Assembly (NCBI GenBank): GCA_022447065.1
Contig: JAKUUM010000010.1
Location: forward strand, 1 to 62,615
Length of the DNA stretch: 62,615 bases
Source: SAR86 cluster bacterium
Lineage (GTDB): Bacteria; Pseudomonadota; Gammaproteobacteria; Magnimaribacterales; Magnimaribacteraceae
Direction: 5' to 3'
Part shown: positions 1 through 9,115 of the stretch, in pieces
Layout of the letters: each line of letters begins with the position of its first letter
How positions within the stretch are numbered: the stretch's first letter is position 1
Translations under genes and position numbers: made by a program
The notes under the pieces: generated by a model
What the model saw: only the letters and a program-made list of their open reading frames with translations
Databases searched by the model: none
What the model was told of the DNA's origin: nothing

Positions 1-105
1 CACAGTGGTATTCAAGTAGATATCTCTGATGACGGCAATACCCTAGCTATCGGTGCTAGAAGGAATGATGGCAATGGCGAAAATGCTGGGCACGTTCGCA
101 TCTAA
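1..105 (+). CDS. C-terminal end of a beta-propeller (FG-GAP-like) repeat protein, partial
   Basis: Frame 1 is open from the window edge to TAA at 103-105 and gives 34 residues. It contains the core ISDDGNTLAIGA, then NDGNG and GHVRI. This is the pattern of large surface or secreted proteins built from FG-GAP/integrin-like propeller blades, in which each blade reads roughly V.IS.DG.T.AIGA...DGNG...GHVR. What is visible would be the last blade, with no C-terminal anchor or sorting domain after it. The start and the number of repeats lie outside the window. The assignment rests on the repeat pattern only. Confidence 0.6.
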   Translation, partial: HSGIQVDISDDGNTLAIGARRNDGNGENAGHVRI

Positions 106-120
106 GATTGGAATTAAATA

Positions 121-225
121 ATGGTTGGCATTAGATTTTTTATTGATATTTACATTCTTGTTTTCCTTGGTACAACTTATGGTGCAAGTCCTATTGAGAC
201 CACCAACATGATGAAGATTAAATAA
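121..225 (+). CDS. possible small ORF with hydrophobic N-terminus, doubtful
   Basis: ATG at 121 to TAA at 223-225 encodes 34 residues. A hydrophobic stretch (about residues 4-19, ending in GTTYGAS) resembles a signal peptide, but almost nothing follows it. There is no clear Shine-Dalgarno sequence. It lies 15 bases after the propeller protein and ends 5 bases before the end of the convergent clpB. It could be a truncated secreted-protein gene or chance. No family is recognised. Confidence 0.15.
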   Translation: MVGIRFFIDIYILVFLGTTYGASPIETTNMMKIK

Positions 226-230
226 AGAAA

Positions 231-2801
231 TTAAGCCGCTTTAATTGATAACCCAAAATCGTTAGCTGAAACCTTTACTTCCGAACCTTCCTTAATTTCT
301 TCGTTTATTATTTTTTCAGCCAAAGGGTTTTGGAGATGATTTTGTAAAACTCTCCTCAGAGGTCTGGCACCGTAAACAGGGTCAAAACCTTTTTCAACTA
401 GCCAGGATTTTGCTTTCGAATCCAGCTCAAGACTGATATGTTTTTCGTTCATCAAGTTGTTGAGAGAACTAATTTGAATGTCAAGTATTCCCTCTAAATC
501 TTTTTTAGAAAGTTTTTCAAAAATGAGAATCTCATCAATTCGGTTGATAAATTCTGGACGAAAAGTCCTGTTAATCTCTTCATTAACCAATAACTTTTGT
601 TCTTTGGTTAAAACCGGTGTTTTTGAATCAATTAAATATTGGGACCCTAGATTGGAAGTCATTATGAAAACCACGTTAGTAAAATCTATGGTTTTTCCTT
701 GACCATCAGTTAATCTGCCGTCATCTAAGATTTGCAGAAGGACATTAAAAACATCCGGATGAGCTTTCTCAATTTCGTCGAGTAAAATAATTTGGAAGGG
801 TTTTCTTCTCACAGATTCAGTGAGAGATCCTCCCTGTTCGTAACCGATATAACCAGGAGGAGCACCAAGCATTCTAGAAACAGAATGTTTTTCCATATAT
901 TCAGACATATCTAGTCTGGTCATAGCTGACGCATCATTAAATAAATACTCTGCTAGAGCTTTAGTCAGTTCCGTCTTTCCTACCCCTGTAGGCCCCAAAA
1001 ACAAAAAGCTTCCAATGGGTCTTCTTTTATCCTGCAAACCTGCTCTGGCTCTCCTTACTGCATTAGAAACGGCCTTGATAGGGTTGTATTGTCCTATGAC
1101 TCTCTTAGAAAGGCATTGCTCCATTGACAGCAATTTGTCCTTTTCTTCTTTCAGGAGATCAGTAACGGGTATGCCAGTCCATCTTTGAACAACTTTAGCA
1201 ATGTCTTTTTCAGCAACTTCTTCCTCAATCTGCAGATCAGATGAAGCCCAATTTGCATTTTCAAGTCCTTGCTCTATTTCTGGAATGGTCCCGTATTTAA
1301 TTTCACTTGCCTTTTCCCATTCCGAATTACGTTCAGCTGATTCTAACTCTAACCTTGCTTGGTCCAAGTTTTCCTTCAGTCTTTGAAGGGAAGATATTCT
1401 TTCTTTTTGTGCCTGCCATTTGGTGCTTAAATCCAAGGATTCGGCTTCTAGTTTATTAAGGTTTTCGACAATCTCTTTTATTCTTTCTTTTGAGTCTTTA
1501 TCGGATTCTTTCATCAACGCTTCTTTTTCAATTTTCAATTGGATGATTTTTCTATCAATGAGATCTAAGCTTTCTGGTTTGCTGTCTGCCTGCATTCTGA
1601 TGCTTGAACAAGCCTCGTCCATTAAATCTATCGCCTTATCTGGCAAAAACCTTTCGCCGATGTAACGTGAAGAAAGTCGAACCGCAGCGATTACTGCTTT
1701 GTCACTAATTCTAATGCCGTGATGTAGCTCATATTTCTCCTTAAGACCCCTTAGGATGGAGACAGCATCTTCTGTGGATGGCTCATTGATTAAAACGGAT
1801 TGGTATCTTCTGGCTAGAGCAGCGTCTTTTTCTATATGCATCCTGTATTCATCAAGGGTAGTAGCTCCTATCATATGCAGTTCACCTCTAGCTAACGCCG
1901 GCTTAAGCATATTAGATGCATCCATGGCTCCGTCCACTTTTCCAGCACCCACTAGAGTATGTAATTCATCAAGGAAAAGTATGATATCTCCTTCGTTGGC
2001 TTTAATTTCATCTAAAACGGATTTTAGCCTTTCTTCAAATTCTCCTCGGTATTTGGAACCAGCAAGAAGGGCGGCTAAATCCAAAGCAAGTAGCTTCTTA
2101 TGCTTTAAGCTCTCAGGAACATCGCCTTTTATTACTCTTTGAGCTATTCCTTCCACTATGGCAGTTTTACCGACCCCCGGATCTCCAATTAAAACAGGAT
2201 TATTTTTGGTTCTCCTGGAAAGGATTTGTAAAATTCTTCGTATTTCTTCTTCTCTCCCGATCACTGGATCAAGCTTGCCATTTAATGCCAAATCAGTAAT
2301 GTCAATAGTGAACTTCCTCAAACTATCTAGGGTATTTTCTCCATCTTGCGTATTGATGGTCTTTCCTTTTCTTACTGTTTCTGCTTGGTCTTGGATAGTT
2401 GATAAATTAAGGCCAATTTCTCCTAATACTTCTTTAATCTTAGGATCATTTGATGCTACAAGTGCCACGAAAAGTTTATCTGTAGCTACAAAAGAATCCT
2501 CTGAGTTCTGAAGCGATTTTTCAGCGTTCTGCAAAACAGACAACGAAGAATTGGAAAAGGATTGTTGGTTTGGATCTAGATTTTTAACTGTAGGTAACTC
2601 TTCAATTTTTTTATCAGTTAACTCTATAAGCTTTTCTGGTTGGGTTCCTTGGGAGATAAAAATTTCCTTAACTAATTCATCTTCCAGCGATGATCTGAAT
2701 ATGTGCAAGGGTTCAACTAATTGATGATTATTGGCTGAAGCAATAGAACATGCATTCAAGACAATGTTTCTTGAATTTTCAGTAAATTTATTTAAATCCA
2801 T
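231..2801 (-). CDS. clpB: ATP-dependent disaggregase ClpB
   Basis: Hsp100 chaperone that works with DnaK to extract polypeptides from aggregates in the cytoplasm. The 856 residues match the usual ClpB length. In order: Clp N domain (about 1-145), first AAA+ module with Walker [10 protein letters not shown] at residues 206-214 and a Walker B ending in FLDELH, the long M-domain coiled coil (about 400-530) that separates ClpB from ClpA/ClpC, then a second AAA+ module with Walker [10 protein letters not shown] at 603-611, and the C-terminal D2-small domain. The arginine-finger region reads ALARRYQ. There is no ClpP-binding loop, as expected for ClpB. It is monocistronic and divergent from the RmuC gene. 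A possible heat-shock promoter lies just upstream. Confidence 0.97.
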   Translation of the reverse strand: MDLNKFTENSRNIVLNACSIASANNHQLVEPLHIFRSSLEDELVKEIFISQGTQPEKLIELTDKKIEELPTVKNLDPNQQSFSNSSLSVLQNAEKSLQNSEDSFVATDKLFVALVASNDPKIKEVLGEIGLNLSTIQDQAETVRKGKTINTQDGENTLDSLRKFTIDITDLALNGKLDPVIGREEEIRRILQILSRRTKNNPVLIGDPGVGKTAIVEGIAQRVIKGDVPESLKHKKLLALDLAALLAGSKYRGEFEERLKSVLDEIKANEGDIILFLDELHTLVGAGKVDGAMDASNMLKPALARGELHMIGATTLDEYRMHIEKDAALARRYQSVLINEPSTEDAVSILRGLKEKYELHHGIRISDKAVIAAVRLSSRYIGERFLPDKAIDLMDEACSSIRMQADSKPESLDLIDRKIIQLKIEKEALMKESDKDSKERIKEIVENLNKLEAESLDLSTKWQAQKERISSLQRLKENLDQARLELESAERNSEWEKASEIKYGTIPEIEQGLENANWASSDLQIEEEVAEKDIAKVVQRWTGIPVTDLLKEEKDKLLSMEQCLSKRVIGQYNPIKAVSNAVRRARAGLQDKRRPIGSFLFLGPTGVGKTELTKALAEYLFNDASAMTRLDMSEYMEKHSVSRMLGAPPGYIGYEQGGSLTESVRRKPFQIILLDEIEKAHPDVFNVLLQILDDGRLTDGQGKTIDFTNVVFIMTSNLGSQYLIDSKTPVLTKEQKLLVNEEINRTFRPEFINRIDEILIFEKLSKKDLEGILDIQISSLNNLMNEKHISLELDSKAKSWLVEKGFDPVYGARPLRRVLQNHLQNPLAEKIINEEIKEGSEVKVSANDFGLSIKAA

Positions 2802-2810
2802 AACCTTAAG

Positions 2811-2836
2811 ATTGGTGTAAAAACTAGAAATTCAAG
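2811..2836 (-). promoter_or_regulatory. candidate sigma-32 (heat-shock) promoter of clpB
   Basis: On the minus strand CTTGAA (2836-2831) is followed after 13 bases by CACCAAT (2817-2811), resembling the CTTGAAA / CCCCAT pattern. It would place transcription start only a few bases before the clpB ATG at 2801, giving an almost leaderless mRNA. That is a reason for caution. clpB is a classical sigma-32 target. Confidence 0.3.
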
Positions 2837-2901
2837 CTAAAAATCCATGCATTGGTGACTTCAATGCAAAAAAAGCATGTAAACTTAGGGCCTCGATATT
2901 T

Positions 2902-3810
2902 ATGAATCTTGATTTAACGATACTGCTAGTCTTGGCACTTTTAGCTCTAGTTGGCTGGAATATATATCTTTCTTTGGGTAGAAGGGAGAATAAACAAGAA
3001 GAATCTAGATTGAATGACATAAAAACTTCATTGTCTTCCCAATCTTCTTCACTTGAAGGTCTAATTAGAGATGTTGCTTCTTTTCAAGATCCACTAAACA
3101 AACTTAATAGATATTTATCAGGGGGCACCCTAGCAGGGAGTTTTGGTGAATGGTCTTTAGAAGCAATTATTACAGATATTTTTCCCCCAGATAAATTTGA
3201 AACAAATTGTGAAATTATTACTGGTTCTGGTCAAAGAGTTGAATTCGCAATCAAGTTACCAGATGGCCTCTTGCCTATTGATGCAAAATTCCCCTCTGCC
3301 TTGTATGACAATTATATTGACGCTTCTAATAGAGGAGAGAAGGATTCAGTAAATAACGCCCGCACAGCTATAAAAAGACACGTTATTAATGATGCTAAGG
3401 ATATAAAAGAAAAATATATTCAAGCAGGTAAAACAATTGATTTAGGCGTTATGTTTATTCCGAGTGAGAGCCTGGTACAATTAATCGATTCCATTGAGGA
3501 CCTGAGGAAAACTGTTTTTCGAGATAGCAGGGTTTTGGTCATGGGTCCTAACTCCCTAGCGGCTTATTTAATTAGTATTCACATGGGGTTTAGGAATTTG
3601 GCTTTAAATGAAAGGGCTGAAGAGATTCTGGTTGAGTTTGGAAACCTAAAGAAAGAGTTTGAAAGTTTTGAAAGTTCTACTGAAGATCTGGTTAAGAAAG
3701 CAGAAGCAATGGTTAAAGCCGTTGACAAACACGAAACCAGGGAAAGGCAAATGAATAGAGCTTTAAGAAAAATGGAAGAAATGGGAGAAGACACTAAAGA
3801 AAAGGATTAA
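2902..3810 (+). CDS. rmuC: RmuC-domain DNA recombination protein
   Basis: RmuC proteins are membrane-tethered, nuclease-fold proteins that limit recombination between inverted repeats. The protein has an N-terminal membrane segment (about residues 4-26), a short coiled-coil linker, then the RmuC core. The core contains GSFGEWSLEAII, VEFAIKLPDG, LPIDAKFP and a late MGPNSLAAYL, followed by a charged C-terminal coiled coil. At 302 residues it is clearly shorter than the roughly 475-residue E. coli protein, mainly because the N-terminal coiled coil is reduced. The ATG at 2902 directly precedes the membrane segment. It is divergent from clpB; a GH13 gene follows 25 bases downstream on the same strand. 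Confidence 0.85.
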   Translation: MNLDLTILLVLALLALVGWNIYLSLGRRENKQEESRLNDIKTSLSSQSSSLEGLIRDVASFQDPLNKLNRYLSGGTLAGSFGEWSLEAIITDIFPPDKFETNCEIITGSGQRVEFAIKLPDGLLPIDAKFPSALYDNYIDASNRGEKDSVNNARTAIKRHVINDAKDIKEKYIQAGKTIDLGVMFIPSESLVQLIDSIEDLRKTVFRDSRVLVMGPNSLAAYLISIHMGFRNLALNERAEEILVEFGNLKKEFESFESSTEDLVKKAEAMVKAVDKHETRERQMNRALRKMEEMGEDTKEKD

Positions 3811-3835
3811 TAAACTTCTTTAAAGTTTTTTAGAC

Positions 3836-5455
3836 ATGAGTGAATGGTGGCGAGGCGGGGTGATTTATCAAATTTATCCCCGGTCTTTTCAAGACAGCAA
3901 CAATGATGGGATAGGTGATTTAAGAGGAATTACCGAGCGTCTTGATTACGTAGCCAAATTGGGAGTCGATGGCATCTGGATCTCCCCGATCTTCACTTCC
4001 CCTATGAAAGATATGGGTTATGACGTTTCTGACTACAGAGATATAGACCCGTTATTTGGAACCTTAGAAGATTTTGATAAATTATTAGAAAGAGCCCATT
4101 CCTTAGGTCTTAAGGTGATGATTGATCAGGTGCTCTCTCACAGTTCTGATCAACACCCTTTCTTTGAACAGAGCAGACAGGACCGGAACAACGATAAATC
4201 CGACTGGTATGTCTGGGTTAATCCTTTGCCGAGTGGAAATCCGCCTAACAACTGGCTCTCTATTTTTGAAGGCATGGCATGGGAGTGGGAATCCAGAAGA
4301 AAGCAGTATTATCAACATAATTTTCTAGTGAGTCAGCCCGATTTTAATTTTCACAACCCAGAAGTCAGGAAGTGGTTGTTATCCAATGTCAGGTTTTGGT
4401 TAGAGAGAGGAGTGGATGGCTTTAGGTTAGATACAGTAAATTATTATTTTCATGATCAACAGTTGAGGAACAATCCACCTCGTAAGGAAGCTGTTGAACA
4501 TCCTCCTGTCAACCCTTATTACATGCAAGATCATGTTCATTCCATCAGTCAGCCAGAAAACATTGATTTTGTAGAAGACCTAAGAGCTTTACTGGATGAG
4601 TTTGGAGATACGGCTATGGTTGGTGAAATTAGTAACCTGGATTTAATGGCTGAATACACTGCAGGCAGTAATCGTTTGCACCTGGCTTACAGTTTTGAAT
4701 TGTTGGGACCCATCTTTTCTGCTCAACATGTTAGGAAATGTATCGAACATTTCTTCAATATCGCTCAGAAGGGCATTCCTTGTTGGAGTTTTTCAAATCA
4801 TGATGTAATTAGGCACGTTAGCAGATGGGCTTCACTTGGAAGTACTCCAGAAGCTTTGGCAAAGCAAACGGCCGCCTTGTTATTAAGCCTCGAAGGTTCA
4901 ATTTGTTTATTTCAAGGAGAAGAACTAGGCCAACTTGAAACCAAGATAGAATTTGAAGAGTTAAAGGATCCTGTTGGTCTAAGGTTTTGGCCAAAAAACA
5001 AAGGTAGAGATGGTTGCCGAACTCCTATGTCTTGGGATTCCGGCTTACCTTATGCAGGATTTTCCAAAAATGAACCCTGGTTACCGGTTAAATCACCCCA
5101 AGTCAGCCGATCAGCAAAGCAACAAGAAAATGATCAGAATTCAGTGCTTTCATTTTACCGTCGAATGATTTGGTTTCGTCAAAACAGTGATGCACTAAGA
5201 CAAGGAAAAACTACTTTCTTTGAAACAGATGAGCCGGTTTTAGCTTTTTCTAGAAAGACAGAAGAAGAAAATGTAATTTGTGTTTTTAATTTATCTAAAG
5301 AAGAAGTATCAATAGAAGTAGAGCATCTGAAACACTCTGAAACTTATCCCAAGTTTAATGCCAAGCTGGATACAAAAAAACTGATATTGGGAGCTAATGG
5401 CTTTCATTTTTTTATTCCAGATTCAGATAATGATGTAGTTATTAAGTATCCTTAA
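3836..5455 (+). CDS. GH13 family alpha-glucosidase
   Basis: Cytoplasmic retaining glycoside hydrolase cleaving alpha-glucosidic bonds in short malto- or isomalto-oligosaccharides. The 539-residue protein starts with the typical WWRGGVIYQIYPRSF. It carries the GH13 conserved regions: a DQVLSHSS segment, GVDGFRLDTVN with nucleophile Asp199, VGEIS with acid/base Glu264, and SNHD with Asp323. A C-terminal beta-sandwich domain follows. There is no signal peptide. Overall it resembles oligo-1,6-glucosidase/alpha-glucosidase subfamilies (GH13_17/23/31) rather than secreted amylases; the exact bond specificity cannot be read. No transporter or regulator is adjacent. queH begins 13 bases downstream. 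Confidence 0.9.
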   Translation: MSEWWRGGVIYQIYPRSFQDSNNDGIGDLRGITERLDYVAKLGVDGIWISPIFTSPMKDMGYDVSDYRDIDPLFGTLEDFDKLLERAHSLGLKVMIDQVLSHSSDQHPFFEQSRQDRNNDKSDWYVWVNPLPSGNPPNNWLSIFEGMAWEWESRRKQYYQHNFLVSQPDFNFHNPEVRKWLLSNVRFWLERGVDGFRLDTVNYYFHDQQLRNNPPRKEAVEHPPVNPYYMQDHVHSISQPENIDFVEDLRALLDEFGDTAMVGEISNLDLMAEYTAGSNRLHLAYSFELLGPIFSAQHVRKCIEHFFNIAQKGIPCWSFSNHDVIRHVSRWASLGSTPEALAKQTAALLLSLEGSICLFQGEELGQLETKIEFEELKDPVGLRFWPKNKGRDGCRTPMSWDSGLPYAGFSKNEPWLPVKSPQVSRSAKQQENDQNSVLSFYRRMIWFRQNSDALRQGKTTFFETDEPVLAFSRKTEEENVICVFNLSKEEVSIEVEHLKHSETYPKFNAKLDTKKLILGANGFHFFIPDSDNDVVIKYP

Positions 5456-5468
5456 TTAAAATAGAGCT

Positions 5469-6131
5469 ATGAACGAAAGCTTAAAAGTTAATAACTATTC
5501 TAGACCCAAACTGGAAACACCCAACGGTCAGAATCGCTTGTTGTTGCACAGTTGTTGTGCTCCTTGTGCAGGAGAGATTATGGAAGCGGTGGCTGCCTCA
5601 GACATGGAAACAACTGTATTTTTCTATAATCCCAATATTCATCCAATTGAAGAGTATGAAATTAGAAAAAGAGAAAACAAAAGGTTTTGTGATCAGTTGG
5701 GTTTTGAGTTTGTTGATGTGGATTATGATAAGGAGAATTGGTTTAAACGCATTAAGGGCCTTGAAGACGAACCTGAAAGAGGGGACCGTTGTACGAAATG
5801 TTTTGATATGAGATTCGAGCGGTCAGCGCTTTATGCTCACGAAAATGATTTTCCCTTATTTGCAACCACTCTGGGTATATCGAGATGGAAGGACCTGGAT
5901 CAAGTTAATGATTCCGGATTAAGAGCTGCAAAGCCATACAAAAATTTAATTTTTTGGGATTTAAATTGGAGAAAAAAAGGAGGTTCCTCTCGTATGATAG
6001 AAATCTCCAAACGAGAAGAATTTTATCAACAAGAGTATTGCGGTTGTGTTTATAGTCTCAGGGACACCAACAGGTGGAGAAAAGAAAATAATCGATCTCG
6101 GATTATCAGAGGCGTAAAGCATTACAGTTAA
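5469..6131 (+). CDS. queH: epoxyqueuosine reductase QueH
   Basis: Catalyses the last step of queuosine tRNA modification, reducing epoxyqueuosine to queuosine; it is the non-homologous replacement of cobalamin-dependent QueG. The 220-residue protein shows the family's metal-binding cysteines: HSCCAPC (Cys29, Cys30, Cys33), CTKCFDMR in the middle and YCGCVYS near the C-terminus. It also has the conserved [12 protein letters not shown]. It is probably co-transcribed with the GH13 gene (13-base gap) although the functions are unrelated, and converges on the M20 gene. tRNA-Asp and tRNA-His, both queuosine targets with G34, are encoded in this window. Confidence 0.93.
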   Translation: MNESLKVNNYSRPKLETPNGQNRLLLHSCCAPCAGEIMEAVAASDMETTVFFYNPNIHPIEEYEIRKRENKRFCDQLGFEFVDVDYDKENWFKRIKGLEDEPERGDRCTKCFDMRFERSALYAHENDFPLFATTLGISRWKDLDQVNDSGLRAAKPYKNLIFWDLNWRKKGGSSRMIEISKREEFYQQEYCGCVYSLRDTNRWRKENNRSRIIRGVKHYS

Positions 6132-6135
6132 GCGT

Positions 6136-7605
6136 TTAATTCCTATAGTCCAAAGGGGGGTCTCTGTCTCCCAATAAAGGAACGTATTCAAAGTCCTTAC
6201 CTACTCTATTTTCAAGCTCTTGTTTGGCTTTTAAAACAACGGAAGGATTCAAATAAATTTCTTTAGCTGTTTCAGATAAAACCTGAACTGCCAACTTCAT
6301 TCCCTTTAATCCTATTGTGGTACCTCCCGAAGCCACAGCTTGCCAGGAGTGGGCAGGAGTTCCTGGTACCCAGGAGGCTATTCTGGCTCCTGCAGTTGGA
6401 ACCAGCCAACTGATATCCCCAACGTCAGTTGATCCATATCCGTGTATAGATTGGTAAGGTAAGATTTTTTCCTGATCCCCTATGCTGGCTTTAGGATCTA
6501 AGAGAGTTTTGTAAAGTGCTTTGGCAAATTCCTTTTCATCGTGGTCATAAATAATACCTCCCCTGAGTGACAAATGTTTGTGCATTATTTGTTGTAATAC
6601 TTCATTGGGCATGACCGAATAATTTCCATGCATTACCTCATAATTGAAAGTTGTTTCAGTACCCAGAGCAGCTCCTTCAGCAGCTTTAACAACTCTTTCA
6701 AAGATCTCTTCTACTACTTGTCTTCTTGGGTGTCTTACGTAGTAATAAACTTCAGCTTCATCTGGAACAACGTTCGGAGCCAGACCGCCTTTTGTAATCA
6801 CGTAATGAATTCTCGATTCTTGGGGAACATGTTCCCTCATCAGGTTAACCATCATATTCATTGATTCCACGCCGTCTAATGCTGATCTGCCTTTATCTGG
6901 AGCACTGGCAGCGTGAGCTGAAAGCCCCTTAAAATTAAACTTAGCTGATTTATTTGCATTGGAAGTCCTAGGCCTTGCATGATTAACGCTTCCCGGGTGC
7001 CAGTGAAGCACCACATCTATGTCATCAAATAGTCCTTCTCTGGCCATATATACCTTTCCAGAACCGCCTTCTTCAGCTGGAGTTCCATAAAATCTTACGG
7101 TTCCATTCTTTTTGTTCTCCGATAACCATTCTTTAATGACAACGGCTGCCCAAGCTGAGCCAGCACCGAATAGATGATGTCCGCAAGCGTGACCTGCAAT
7201 GTTATCTTTATACTTTTCTTTGAAAGGTGAAGCGCTTTGAGCAATACCAGGCAAGGCATCAAACTCACCTAGGATACCTATGATGGGAAATCCATTTCCA
7301 AATTCTGCGGTGAATGCAGTAGGGATATTTGCTATATTTTCTTCTATCGTAAAACCTTTTTTCTTTAGGCTTTCTTTAAGTAAATTAGAACTTTCATACT
7401 CCTGATATCCCACTTCCGCTAGATCCCAGATCGATAAAGCAATGTTTTCATATTCTTTTTGATGGAAGTTTATGTTTCCTTCCAAGGATGAGTTAGCTAA
7501 TGATTCGTTAGAGGAGAGGAGGCTAAAAATTACTAAAGTGCTGAAGGTAAAGATTCTATTTAACACGATTCTGATGGCGAAGTAGTTTAGTTTTTTTGTT
7601 TTCAT
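6136..7605 (-). CDS. secreted M20 family amidohydrolase, AbgB-like
   Basis: Metal-dependent amidohydrolase related to the p-aminobenzoyl-glutamate hydrolase B subunit. An N-terminal hydrophobic segment followed by SLANSS (cleavage near residue 38) predicts export to the periplasm. The M20 fold is visible: HACGHHLFGAG (His139, Cys141, His143, His144) is the metal and active-site region, followed by PAEEGGSGK and the dimerisation domain, and the C-terminal PGTPAHSW. At 489 residues it is near family length. Substrates are probably N-acyl or gamma-linked amino acids or peptides; an exact substrate cannot be assigned. It is transcribed alone from an upstream region with phased repeats and a good sigma-70 promoter. 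Confidence 0.85.
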   Translation of the reverse strand: MKTKKLNYFAIRIVLNRIFTFSTLVIFSLLSSNESLANSSLEGNINFHQKEYENIALSIWDLAEVGYQEYESSNLLKESLKKKGFTIEENIANIPTAFTAEFGNGFPIIGILGEFDALPGIAQSASPFKEKYKDNIAGHACGHHLFGAGSAWAAVVIKEWLSENKKNGTVRFYGTPAEEGGSGKVYMAREGLFDDIDVVLHWHPGSVNHARPRTSNANKSAKFNFKGLSAHAASAPDKGRSALDGVESMNMMVNLMREHVPQESRIHYVITKGGLAPNVVPDEAEVYYYVRHPRRQVVEEIFERVVKAAEGAALGTETTFNYEVMHGNYSVMPNEVLQQIMHKHLSLRGGIIYDHDEKEFAKALYKTLLDPKASIGDQEKILPYQSIHGYGSTDVGDISWLVPTAGARIASWVPGTPAHSWQAVASGGTTIGLKGMKLAVQVLSETAKEIYLNPSVVLKAKQELENRVGKDFEYVPLLGDRDPPLDYRN

Positions 7606-7670
7606 TTCTTTTATCTATTTTGGGTTCTACAGTCCAAAAGGGCAAATTGATTTTACATTATGCTTTAAGT

Positions 7671-7700
7671 TGTATAATGCGTTTTAAATAGACGTGTCAA
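7671..7700 (-). promoter_or_regulatory. sigma-70-type promoter of the M20 amidohydrolase gene
   Basis: On the minus strand a perfect TTGACA (7700-7695) is separated by 18 bases from TATACA (7676-7671). Transcription would start near 7664, about 60 bases before the ATG at 7605. A second perfect TTGACA lies exactly 10 bases upstream (7710-7705), inside the phased repeat array. The overlapping TATAAT on the plus strand (7673-7678) could also serve transcription toward tRNA-Asp. Confidence 0.5.
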
Positions 7701-7773
7701 AACGTGTCAAAGTTTTAAAGAAAAGCCTTTTGAAACGTCTAAAAAGTGACAAAAAGTGACAAAAAGTGACAAT
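7692..7773. repeat. five 10-bp-phased short repeats (two + three) upstream of the M20 gene and tRNA-Asp
   Basis: On the plus strand ACGTGTCAAA occurs twice in tandem (7692-7711) and AAAAAGTGAC occurs three times in tandem (7741-7770). Both share the core GTG(T/A)CAAA; the third unit of the second cluster ends in GTGACAAT (7766-7773). The unit length is exactly 10 bases and the two clusters are 52 bases apart, about five helical turns, so all cores face one side of the helix. The M20-proximal cluster supplies the -35 box. A TAGACGT/ACGTCTA inverted pair (7689-7695, 7735-7741) frames the spacer. The layout suggests an operator array. Confidence 0.6.
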
Positions 7774-7840
7774 TTCTTTTCAAGTTCCGTCCCAAGATTT
7801 GTAACAAAGTCATTATTTTTTGATTTTTGTTGCTATTTAC

Positions 7841-7918
7841 GGACCGGTAGTTCAGTTGGTTTAGAACGCTGCCCTGTCACGGCAGAGGTCGCGAGTTCGA
7901 GTCTCGTCCGGTCCGCCA
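7841..7918 (+). tRNA. tRNA-Asp (GUC)
   Basis: Acceptor GGACCGG/CCGGTCC, D-arm GTTC/GAAC, anticodon stem CTGCC/GGCAG with loop CTGTCAC (anticodon GTC), T-arm GCGAG/CTCGT with TTCGAGT, discriminator G and encoded CCA. The D-loop is one base longer than usual. A T-run follows immediately (7920-7925). Confidence 0.97.
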
Positions 7919-7966
7919 CTTTTTTGACTGAGGGAAGATAAATTACTAAACTAAGAAAATAAAATT

Positions 7967-8305
7967 ATGCATTGGTATTACACAGAAGGGTACTTAACTG
8001 TAAAAGTAGACGGAGAAGAACATAAGTTTTCTTTAGAAGAGCTTATTGCTAGCTCTTCTGTTTATAAGGAGAGAAGAAAAAAAGTACAAATAGTTTTCAT
8101 TCTTTCATTAATAATAATGGGCTCTATGCAGTATGTTGGAGGAGGATTGCCAGCAGATCAAAATATCTACTTTTACATTGGTTACTTTGCTACACCATTA
8201 TTTGTATCTGGACTGTTATCTTTTCTTTCTTATCTTTATTTCAGGTACTCAAAAAAAGAAATAAATAAATTGGACTCCATGTTTAAAGAGCATTTAAGCC
8301 CTTAA
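7967..8305 (+). CDS. small membrane protein of unknown function
   Basis: 112 residues, family not recognised. The N-terminal 45 residues are polar, starting MHWYYTEGYLTVKVDGEEH, and look like a small cytoplasmic domain. Two hydrophobic segments follow (about residues 43-62 and 68-92) and then a short charged tail. It begins 48 bases after tRNA-Asp and may ride on the tRNA transcript. Its stop codon overlaps that of the convergent SDR gene by 4 bases. Start context is plain (no strong Shine-Dalgarno) but the frame has convincing codon structure. Confidence 0.6.
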   Translation: MHWYYTEGYLTVKVDGEEHKFSLEELIASSSVYKERRKKVQIVFILSLIIMGSMQYVGGGLPADQNIYFYIGYFATPLFVSGLLSFLSYLYFRYSKKEINKLDSMFKEHLSP

Positions 8306-9093
8306 AAATATCCTCTAGCTGAGCCACCATCCACTTGGATGGCCAGTCCAGTCATGTAAGAAGCTCTTTCTGAAGCCAAGAAAGCAATAAGGGCAGCTAA
8401 TTCTTGAGGTTCTCCAATTCTTCTCATCGGAATACTTTGAGCAGAAATCTTTTCTATCTCTTTTAATGTTTGCCCGGTTTCTTTGGCTGTTACAGAAAAA
8501 AGGGTGGTTATTCTATTCGTCCTGGTACTCCCTGGGCAGACGGTATTTACCGTGATGCCATCTTTACCAACTTCATCGGACAACGCTTTTGCCCACCCCA
8601 AAACACCCAATCTTATGCTGTTGCTGAGAAATAAATTACGAACAGGGGTTTTTACTGACACTGAGGATATATTAATAATACGACCCCATTTCTTTTCTTT
8701 CATTTTCGGTAGAACCAAATGAGACATTCTTAAGGCAGACATCATGGTTAGATTAATAGCTATCTGCCAATCTTCATCACTTAGGTTTTCAAAAGTCCCA
8801 GGTGGTGGTCCTCCAACGTTGTTAACTAATACCTCTATCTCTCCAAGTTTTTTTTCGACATCGGCGTGCAGTTCTTTAATGTCCTTATGAACGCTTAAAT
8901 CAGCTTCAAATGTTTCAACTACAGCTCCAGTTTCATTAACTATCTCTTGTTTGGCTAAAAACAACTTCTCTTTATTTCTTGAACATATTGCAACTTTTGA
9001 ACCCTCCTTAGCCAACTCTAAAGCTGCTGCCTTACCCAAGCCCTCACTGGCAGCACAAACCAAAGCAACCTTACTTTTGAGGTTTAAATCCAT
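8302..9093 (-). CDS. atypical SDR protein lacking the catalytic Tyr (BKR-like)
   Basis: 263-residue Rossmann protein of the short-chain dehydrogenase/reductase superfamily, annotated in relatives as 3-oxoacyl-ACP-reductase-like. Signs of the fold are NNVGGPPPG, INISSVSVKTP and the C-terminal TGLAIQVDGG. The cofactor loop is imperfect (CAASEGLG, residues 13-20, instead of TGxxxGxG). Where the YxxxK motif belongs, the sequence reads FLSNSIRLGV, with no Tyr or Lys. This matches the known BKR-like SDR subgroup that lacks the standard tetrad. A usual reductase reaction is therefore uncertain. Two 19-base direct repeats lie just upstream of its start. Confidence 0.8.
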   Translation of the reverse strand: MDLNLKSKVALVCAASEGLGKAAALELAKEGSKVAICSRNKEKLFLAKQEIVNETGAVVETFEADLSVHKDIKELHADVEKKLGEIEVLVNNVGGPPPGTFENLSDEDWQIAINLTMMSALRMSHLVLPKMKEKKWGRIINISSVSVKTPVRNLFLSNSIRLGVLGWAKALSDEVGKDGITVNTVCPGSTRTNRITTLFSVTAKETGQTLKEIEKISAQSIPMRRIGEPQELAALIAFLASERASYMTGLAIQVDGGSARGYF

Positions 9094-9115
9094 GTTTTAC
9101 TTTTTTATTTCTAAG

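Noticed and set aside
7692-7773. A CRISPR-like or replication-iteron array.
   Set aside because: Units are only 10 bases with no spacers, no cas or rep gene is near, and one cluster supplies a -35 box, so an operator array fits better.
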